Assembly (NCBI GenBank): GCA_015680685.1
Contig: MNCI01029653.1
Coordinates: forward strand, 509,622-561,492
Source of the DNA: Gnetum montanum
Taxonomy: Eukaryota > Streptophyta > Gnetopsida > Gnetales > Gnetaceae
Direction: 5' to 3'
Length of the DNA stretch: 51,871 nt
Part shown: positions 44,510-51,871 of the stretch, piece by piece
Position numbering within the stretch: position 1 is the stretch's first letter
How the letters are laid out: every line of letters begins with the position of its first letter
The notes under the pieces: model-generated
Database searches by the model: none
Told to the model about the DNA's origin: nothing
Seen by the model: the letters and a program-made list of their open reading frames with translations, nothing else
Translations under genes and position numbers: made by a program

Positions 44510-46063
44510 TGAAGCACCACCAAATCTAGACTATAGCATCCCAACTATAAATTTTTCTAAGTGTCAGTAGAAAGCCTATTGCTACAAATTTTTCTAAGTG
44601 TAGTTAGCACAAAAGCCAATTTTTGAGATTTTATTTAATTGTTGGAACTATGCTCTCCACTACCCTAGAGCATAGTTAGCCTCTAGTGGAGAGCATAGTT
44701 ACACGAAAGCTAGTTTTTGTAAATTTTTCTAAGTGATGGGACTATGCTCTCCACTGCCCCAGAGCGTAGTCAACCTCCAGTGGAGAGCATAGTCAGCATG
44801 AAAGCCTATTTTTGCAGATTTTTCTAAGCATTAGAACTACACTCTCCACTATCCTAGAGCATAGTTAGCTTCCAATGGAGAGAGAGTAGGTAGCATGGAG
44901 ACTAGTTTTTTGCAATTTTTTCTTAGTGTGGGACAATACTCTTCCCTAGTCCAAAGTGTAGTTAGCCAGAACAGTCTTTAGCAACCTCCACAACACAACA
45001 CCAACACTTAGCTTAGCTCCAACTCATCTTCATTAAGCATAGTTAGCAAAATGCTTCTTTTTGTATCCCCTTTTTGGCCCCAAAATTGTAACTACACTTG
45101 ACCCCATGCAAGACAGTGGAGAGTGTAGTCCTGGAGCATAGTCTCCAAGCTACATTTTTCAGGTACCCTGTAGTCATTTTGACATACACATGCAGTTGGC
45201 AACATAGTCATAGTCATGCAGTCTCACAGAGTTTAGTAGAGCACAACAAAGCATAACATCACTAGCCCAGTGAAGAGTGTAGTTGGGTGACAACCTAATT
45301 TCAACTGTCCCCTTTGCCATGTGGTAGTCATCCCACATTTCGCACTAATCCTAGGCCTAAAAATATGCTCACCCTCAACATTTTCAAGGTTGGAAAAATT
45401 GGATTGGAAAATCAAAGAGTTGACAAACCAAAGGCATTTTGGCAAACCAGAGAGAGGCAAAGTTGTAGCCCACTACAGCCCACTAGAACACTGTAGCCAA
45501 CGGTACACTACAGTAGCCAACCTGGTAGATGTAGACACTTCGACAGAGCACCAATCTTCACGGCCAAACACCCCTAAGACTATGACTACACTATCCATTA
45601 TACCTACTGTACACCATGTACCTTCTAACCCCTTTTGGTGTTAACTACACTCAACCCTATTTTGGGTGGTGTTATGCTTCTCTCTCTCCCTTTCTGTTCA
45701 TTATTTGCATATTCGCTATCCTACCGCATATCCATGCCTAAAACTATGCTTGGATGGTAGTTTCCACATGTGGGCATCCTCATTTTCACCAAAAATCTTG
45801 ACTATGCTTTACACCACTCACACTGCTAACACTGTTAGCACCATTAAAATCATTGACACTACTTAAACACTTAGCATTATTTCATATCAACATCGTAGCT
45901 AACCATGCTACACCCCAATTGCATCTAGTAAGTCCCTGTTTGATCAACAAGACCATTCAAGGCACCTTGTCTCTGCCTCCAACAGGGCCTCATGTGGACT
46001 CAAGGTTAGGCTATGCACCCATGGACCTCAGTGTTCCAGCCACCAATGTTTTCAGTTGTTATA
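44510..46063 (+). repeat. LTR E of element Y (X family), full length
   Basis: It starts TGAAGCACCACC, aligned with the minus-strand start of X's LTRs, and ends CAGTTGTTATA, aligned with GGTTGTTACA of LTR F. U3 (about 44630-44960) has three to four units with ACTATGCTCTCCACT and GTGGAGAGCATAGT inverted pairs. The TATA-box site is mutated (CCTAAAAATATG at about 45356). Confidence 0.7.
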
Positions 46064-47210
46064 ATGGAGAGTAGTTTTTTGTAATTTTTTCTAAGTATGG
46101 AACTATGCTCTTCCTCAGTCCAAAGTGTAGTCAAGCGTAGTTAGCCAGAATAGTTTCCAGTAGCCTCCATAGCTTAGCAACACCACTTGACTTAGCTCCA
46201 ACTCACCTATGGCAAGCGTAGTTAGCAAAATTGTTCTTTTTGTATCCCCTTTTTTGCCCCAAAATTGTAACTATGCTCGATCACACATGAGAGTCTAGCA
46301 AGCGTAGTCTCCAAGTTGCATCTTTCAAGTACCTTGCAGTCTTCTCGGCACACACATGTAGTTGGCAGTGTAATCAAAGTCTTATAGTCTCATAAAGCTT
46401 GGCAGAGCATAGCAAAGTACAACACCATTAGTCTAGTGGAGAGCGTAGTTGGGTGACAACGTAGTCCCAACCATTCCCTTTGTCATGTGGTAGCCATCCT
46501 GCATTTTGCACTAACCCTAGGTCTATAAATACCTTTACCCTCAACATTTTTGGGATTGGTAAATCTGGGTTGGCAAATCAAAGAGTGGACAAACCAAAGA
46601 CATTTCAGCAAACTAGAGAGAGACAAAGTTGTAGACCACCGCAGTCCACTAGAGCACCATAGCCAACAGAACACCATGATGACCAACTCGATAGACACAA
46701 ACACCTTGGTAGAATGCTAGTCTTCATAGCCAAACACCCTCGAGACTGTGACTGCACTGTCCACTGCACCTGTTGTACACCATGTATCTTCTAACCCCCT
46801 TTGGTGTTAACTATGCTCAACCCCATTTGGGGTGGTGTTCTATTTCTCTCTTTATTTCTTTGCATTTTTGCACTTTACTAGCATTTTCATTATTTCATTG
46901 CATAGCCACACCTAAAACTATGTTTGGGTGGTGGTCTCCGCATGTTAACACCCTCATTTTTGCCAAAAATCTTGACTATGCTCGACCCCACTAACACCGT
47001 TAACACTGCTTAAATACTTAGCACCATTTCACATCAGCACTATAGCTAACTATGTTGCACCTCCATTACATCTATCAAGTTCCTATTTAATGAACTAAAC
47101 TATTTAGGCCATCCTATCTCTACTTGTAGTAGGCCCTTGCCTGGACTCGGGGTTAGGCTGTGTGCCCATGGACCTCGGTGTTATAGCCATCAACGTTTTG
47201 GGTTGTTACA
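46064..47210 (+). repeat. LTR F of element Y, 5' truncated, in tandem with LTR E
   Basis: It starts abruptly with GGAGAGTAG...TTTTTTGTAATTTTTTCTAAG, corresponding to about 44875 of LTR E, and ends GGTTGTTACA. It keeps a TATA box (CTATAAATACC at about 46524-46534). Five bases later comes the primer site, so F is the LTR attached to Y's internal region. Confidence 0.7.
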
Positions 47211-47215
47211 ATTTT

Positions 47216-47232
47216 TGGCACTAGAAGGAGGG
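47216..47232 (+). other. Primer-binding site of element Y
   Basis: TGGCACTAGAAGGAGGG follows the LTR end after five bases and corresponds to the site in element X at 42106-42120. Confidence 0.5.
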
Positions 47233-47400
47233 TTGAATCCTTGTTCAAACTTCATTGAGGTTGTTTCACGAGATCTCTGCATCATAGTTGTCCACTGACT
47301 CATCAGTGTAGATTAGAACCTGTAGTTAGTTCCATTGGAACCCTACATAGAAACCCCAAACAACGCTTCCCTCCACTATTTTGCTAAGCTTCTGTTGTCC

Positions 47401-47612
47401 TTAGTTGGAGCGTAGTCATCTCTAGCGTAGATAGCATAGTTAGCTCTCTGTCATGGAGAGCATAGTTGGCTCTTCGTAGTGGAGAACATAGTTAACATAG
47501 ACAATGTAGTTAGCTCTCTGTTGTGGAGAGTGTAGTCAGCTCTTCGCAGTGGAGAGTGTAGTTAGTGTAGACAACATAGTTAACTCTTCGCAATGGAGAG
47601 TGTAGTCAGTGA
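47401..47612 (+). repeat. Leader repeat array with GTGGAGAGYRTAGT motif
   Basis: Five or so copies of a unit containing GTGGAGAGTGTAGTCAGCTCTTCGCA lie in the leader before gag. The motif is the one repeated in U3 of the family's LTRs. Confidence 0.65.
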
Positions 47613-48639
47613 GATTAGCTAAACTAGAATTAGTTTTAGATTGGTCCACTATATTTTGTAGCCAGCAACCTTTGTAGTTTCCCTTTAAAACTTGATCTGC
47701 AATTATGAACCTGGATCAACCTTTGGTGTCAGTTTCAAACATACTTGATATCTTGCTTATCCAACAAGAGAACAAGATTGAAAACCCTATGAATCTTATG
47801 ATGGCTAGGCCAAGGCAATCCCTTAGGCTACATAACCATGAGCAATACAACTTTATATGTGCAAAGGTTCAAGCAGGGTTACCTATAGATCTCCTTGACA
47901 TGGAGGCAAGATGAGACTTTAAACTAATCCATCAGGATTGACATGAGTATATCTCTTCCTCATTCGACATCATCCCACTCATAGAGTCCCACCACTAGTT
48001 TTTATCCCAACTCATTTAAGTAGGTAAGCACGATGTGGGAATTGTCTAGGAGGAAGCCTTATAGGAGGAAGAGGATGAATTTGAAACTTGCTTCAAACAC
48101 AAGGCCCCCTTTCACACCATCTTCCAACAAACAATCCCTAGTCTGGCCCCTCCTCGATTTAGTTCACCCATCCTTCCCAAGATAATCATAACACCAACAT
48201 CACCTTCCCACTCCATTAGGCTTAGATCTACACTTATAGTGGCAACCCATCAGTTGCATCTAGTTAGCTATTGCATCCTTCATTGTCAAGGTGTCACAAC
48301 ATGCTAACCCTTCACCTATCCAAAGCCCAGCAGTAGCCAATGCATTAGTCCCTTCCTATCCAAGGTCCAATCTTATTGGTGACATTAGTAGACCCTCAAG
48401 GTGGTAGCATAGGAGACCCAATGAGCATCTCACAGATAGAATGATTAGGCAATGTCAAGATGAAAGAGCACTTGGTCCACCAAAGCTGATCCCTATATTT
48501 GTGATCCCCATGGCAAAACAACTAAGGAGGCCACAATTAGCAAATCACAATCAAGCATTGGGGCCCCTGCATAGGCTAAGCCAACAAAGCCTAAGTCACC
48601 TCCACAAGAAATCTATCTCTTAAGACACATGCAGGAAGT
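47613..48639 (+). pseudogene. gag region of element Y, degraded
   Basis: An open frame at 47705-47911 starts MNLDQPLVSVSNILDILL and may be the beginning of gag. Thereafter stops are frequent. Near 48500-48610 the sequence GAPAQAKPTKPKSPP-like matches the protease-proximal part of X's gag (GAPTQAKLTKPKWPP at about 40220-40270). The retrotrans_gag core seen in X is not recognisable, so an internal deletion is likely. Confidence 0.45.
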
Positions 48640-49480
48640 CAAAGCCAAAAAAAAACATGGCCAATGGCAATGAATTCATTGATGCATTAGCCCAAGTTAA
48701 GCAAGTGCTCAAGTAAAAAAATACAACATTGAGCTTGTATGACCTAATCATGACCTCATCTACCCACCATGAAGCCCTAGTGCAGATGTTAACCTCCATT
48801 CCTATCACGAAGGACATCCTTGCAAATGAGACTTCCATCCATGCAGTGATGTTGCCTCCTACACCATAGGAATCAAGTTCCACGTTCCTAGCATTTCGCA
48901 ATGAGGCAATTAAGGTCAATCCTGAGAAGGCTAAGGTCATAACAACTCCCATGTTCATCACCATACATGTTGGGTAATGCAAGATTCACAGGGGGCACGT
49001 CAACAATAGAGCTGGAATAAATGTAATATCGTACATCATTGTCAATAAATTTATGCTCGTAGACCATGTGAAGCCAAAAAAAATCATGCTTCTAAAATCC
49101 TTCAATGGGTTATGTGTCATTGTCAAGGGCACAGTCACCATAGCTTTCATAGTAGGTGAGTAATTATCCATCATTGTCGAATTTGTCATCATAGAAGAGA
49201 TGCTAGGCTTTAACCTAATATTGGGAAAGCTTTGGCTAGCGTAATTACAAGCCATCTCCTCTTCAATTGATCAGGAGATCCACCTTTCATACAAAGGTGG
49301 TGAAGTTATCATCCATGGTGATAACGCCATCCCTTTAGCCATCAACAATGTAGATATGGAGCAAGGGTTGGAGGTTGAATTTCTTGATGATACACTTGTG
49401 GTAGATAATGAAACGCATGAGGTTGATGCATCCAAAGAATTAATGGAAGCCAACAATCTCTGAGAGGACACCCTTTAGGT
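48640..49480 (+). pseudogene. Aspartic protease region of element Y
   Basis: It is a plus-strand counterpart of X's protease region; nucleotide similarity runs through ATGAATTCATTGATGCATTAGC, CCCATGTTCATCACCATACATG and TCATCCATGGTGATAACGCC-type segments. Stops interrupt all frames. Confidence 0.55.
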
Positions 49481-49875
49481 AGAGTTTCCCTTTAACGTAG
49501 CAAGTGAGGGTCAAGAGAATATTGGATAGTGCAATTTAGGTTCTACGTGCCCCCTAACCCATACTAGGTTAGGAAGCAACTATGTGATTAAGATACCCCC
49601 TTAGTCCAAAACACACTAGGTGTTTGCTGACTATTCACTTTTGTGTGCTTTGTATCCTACTCTTTACTTCTGTTACATTTGTGTTGCATTAGGTTAGCAC
49701 GGTAGCATGTTATTTGCATTTAGCTAGATTACACATTTATTTGCTTGGTTCTTGCATTCATATGCTTTGTTCACACATTTTCTTATTAGTTTACACTTCT
49801 ATAGTTATCACTTTACAAACATCAAAATGCATAACAACCATAAAAGCCAAAATTACAAAAAGAGAGATAGTAATA

Positions 49876-50303
49876 CCTAGCCCACTATGGCCTTAAACTA
49901 GCAACCCAGAGGCCCTGAATGACCTAAAACTATCACTTTTAATTCCTTCACAGAGGCTCAAAATGGCCCTAAACTACCATTATCACTATGAATTGGAATA
50001 GCCCTAAACTATCATCATGGCCCAAAATGGCCTTAAATTATCACTTTCCATCACCATTGGCCAGAAATAGCCTTAATCTATCGCAATGACTCGAAATGGC
50101 CTCAAACTAGCAATATGTAGCCAAGAATAGCCTTAAACTACTACTCTTAAAACCATCATCATAGCCCAAAATGGCCTTAAACTATTGCTATGGCCCATTA
50201 TGGCCTTAAATTGGCATGGGGCCCATCAAGGCCTTAAACTGGCATGGGACACATCAAGGCCTTACACTAACAATAGACTTGCTATGGCTCACGATGGCCT
50301 AGA
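49876..50303. repeat. Minisatellite of element Y (inverted relative to 38420-38935)
   Basis: About 12 units of the ATGGCCTTAAACTA type occur, the reverse complement of TAGTTTAAGGCCAT. It lies between the protease and the antisense gene, exactly as in X. Confidence 0.8.
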
Positions 50304-50499
50304 CTCACATACTCATAGAAAATGCAATAAAATCATCATATAGGGATAAAAGCTTATACATTACATTCAACAAATAATCATCCATAGAAAATTTAATATG
50401 AATAGAAATACGTAGCATGAATAGCATCACATAGCAAAAATGTAGCAAAAGCATAGTGTTGGGGGGAGGGGAGGGTGTGGGGTACATCTAGTCATGCGC

Positions 50500-51553
50500 A
50501 ACTAGTAGTGCCAGGTGGGGGGCAAAGGTTCCTTCTCCTCTACTAGGTTGCTGGGGCCTACAGCATCACTTGGTACCTTCCACAACCATTGACAAATGTG
50601 TATGATTAGTGAGCAAGCATGCATTACATCAGCTAATGTCAAACCTAAAAGCACAAAAAAACTAATGTAGCAAACACTAACCTAAGAGGGTCCTACGTTG
50701 GTGAGTTCTGAAGGTAATTTTCCAAGGTGAGCCTCCAAATGACAAAGGATCTTAGCTACAAAAATTTGCATCCAGTCCTCCTCACCAAAGTCAATACTTG
50801 CAAGGATCTTACCTTTGTCCACGGTGATCCATGCAGGAAGCTCCATTGAAAATGTAGTAGAAGAGGCCTCTCCTAAGGGGGTAACAATCTGTCACATAGG
50901 AGAGTCACTCACAGCTGTACTCTACATGAATAGGTCATATTCCTACTTCCCATTGGTTGCCTCAAGAAACATCTCAAGGTGGTGGCATTCGGTAGACTCC
51001 TCCTTGTACCATCGTAGGTACGCATCGTACTCGCTTGTACTAATGCTTGTGGTTCTTTTGCATTTGTCCCCATCGATAAACCTTGGTGCTATAATTCTTC
51101 CAATCTTAGTTCTTCTAGGTAAGAAAAACCATCTAGAGCCACTACTCTATCAACTCTTGCATGGCCTCATTCTTAACTCTGAGAGCTATCTAATATCTAG
51201 CATACTCAATCTCAAAAGTACGCCAAGTGCCATCTCCCTACGATCTAGCTGGTATGAAGTCATATCTAGATTGAAGATCCTTGATCTTCTCAACCTAGCT
51301 AGTCATTGTCTTGTGTAGTTCATGCACACATTTCCATAGGTGCTCATTCAAGCACCTGTAGACCCACAATGCCTTTGCATAGGAAAGCATGTACTTGTTC
51401 AATGTCTCATACATGTGATGAGGCACTTGATCAACTAAGGGAGGAAGGTTGAGGAGCTGTCCACCTTGGCCACCTTGCTTGGATCCCACTGCAGCTTAGG
51501 ACCTATAGGTATTGCACATATATTAGCACCCAAGCATTTGAGTAATGAGCAAG
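50500..51553 (-). pseudogene. Antisense gene of element Y, 3' part, truncated by LTR D
   Basis: The minus strand corresponds to 37150-38218 of X. Matching protein segments are GPKLQWDPSKVAKVD (X: GPKLQWDSSKVAKVD), VDQVPHHMYETLNKYMLS and AKALWVYRCLNE (X: AKALWVYRHLNE), then a long diverged stretch and a closing ILCHLEAHLGKLP block. The acceptor CTATAG at 51503-51508 and part of the upstream intron match X's intron 37142-37224. The gene is cut at 51554 where LTR D begins. Several stops are present, so this copy is also broken. Confidence 0.55.
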
Positions 51554-51871
51554 TGATGAGCCACGATATTGCGTACGCGATATCACATCTGCCACGCAAT
51601 ATCGCGTCTTGCCTCATCTTCTATAAATAAGAGGCGGTGCCCTTTGTTCCAAGAGAGTTAGATTTAGAACCTTAGCTAGATTCTTGTAGTTTAGTCATTC
51701 CAAAGTTAGAATTATTTCTGTGTGCCTGCAGTAGAAGTCATAGAGTGAACAGATCTTTATTCGAGCAATTTGTACCTGAGCACAATTTTGTGTACAGCAA
51801 TAAAGACAAACTTTATGATAAACCTTGCAGCATAAAGATTAAGCTAATTAGTAATTAATTATTATTTAATT
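51554..51871 (+). repeat. LTR D (family A), 5' part, runs off right edge
   Basis: It starts TGATGAGCCACG and is the reverse-oriented counterpart of LTR A: palindrome CGATATTGCGTACGCGATATC at about 51564-51584, TATA box CTATAAATAAGAGG at 51622-51635, then TTTATTCGAGCAA and GCAATAAAGAC. It inserted into the antisense gene of element Y; the rest of its element lies beyond the window. Confidence 0.75.
51561..51635 (+). promoter_or_regulatory. U3 promoter of LTR D
   Basis: The CpG-rich palindrome around GCGTACGC, a second half copy (GCAATATCGCG at about 51595-51605) and the TATA box CTATAAATAAG are in the same order as in LTR A. Confidence 0.5.

Noticed and set aside
45321-45644. 107-codon plus-strand ORF
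   Set aside because: It lies entirely within LTR E. The equivalent frame is not kept in LTR F, X 5' LTR or X 3' LTR.

Overview
This window looks like nuclear DNA of a land plant with a large, repeat-rich genome; a gymnosperm is my best guess. It is AT-rich, has one host gene split by long introns (up to about 2.5 kb), and is otherwise built of nested, mostly decayed LTR retrotransposons plus LINE and SINE remnants. No prokaryotic, organellar or rRNA/tRNA gene was recognised. Identifications rest on reading translations and comparing stretches of the window by eye; no database search was run. Layout: (1) 1-5756 holds minus-strand Athila-like Ty3/gypsy sequence. Element A (1-3909: LTR, tRNA-Asp-type primer site, gag, protease) sits against an inverted LTR scrap and the gag of a related element B, whose own LTR follows at 4934-5756. 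(2) 5757-21030 is the host locus: a plus-strand EXS-domain (ERD1/XPR1/SYG1-type) membrane protein gene with 12 recognisable coding exons between 9884 and 20593 and a poly(A) signal at 21025. Its introns carry tRNA-derived SINEs and small duplications. (3) 21812-24480 is a tandem repeat with an RTE-LINE-like tail, a decayed RTE-type reverse transcriptase and a SINE head. (4) 24528-26144 is a Copia-like LTR with an initiator-Met primer site, cut off after about 345 bp of internal sequence. (5) 26145-43521 is a roughly 17 kb minus-strand Tat/Ogre-like element X: 5' LTR on the right, gag, protease, minisatellite, a gene-like region running in the opposite (antisense) direction, then RT, RNase H, a second RNase H, integrase, two minisatellites, a polypurine tract and a truncated 3' LTR. 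(6) 43555-44343 is another family-A LTR (C). (7) 44510-51553 is a plus-strand relative of X (element Y): two tandem LTRs, leader, gag/protease remnants, minisatellite and the 3' part of the same antisense gene. It is broken at 51554 by a fourth family-A LTR (D) that runs off the window. The most interesting signal is the antisense gene carried by X and Y. It has intron-like gaps with GT/AG ends, part of it weakly resembles a plant mobile domain, and it lies between protease and RT, where Ogre elements are known to carry an intron. Antisense introns would not be removed from the sense genomic RNA, so they could persist through retrotransposition.
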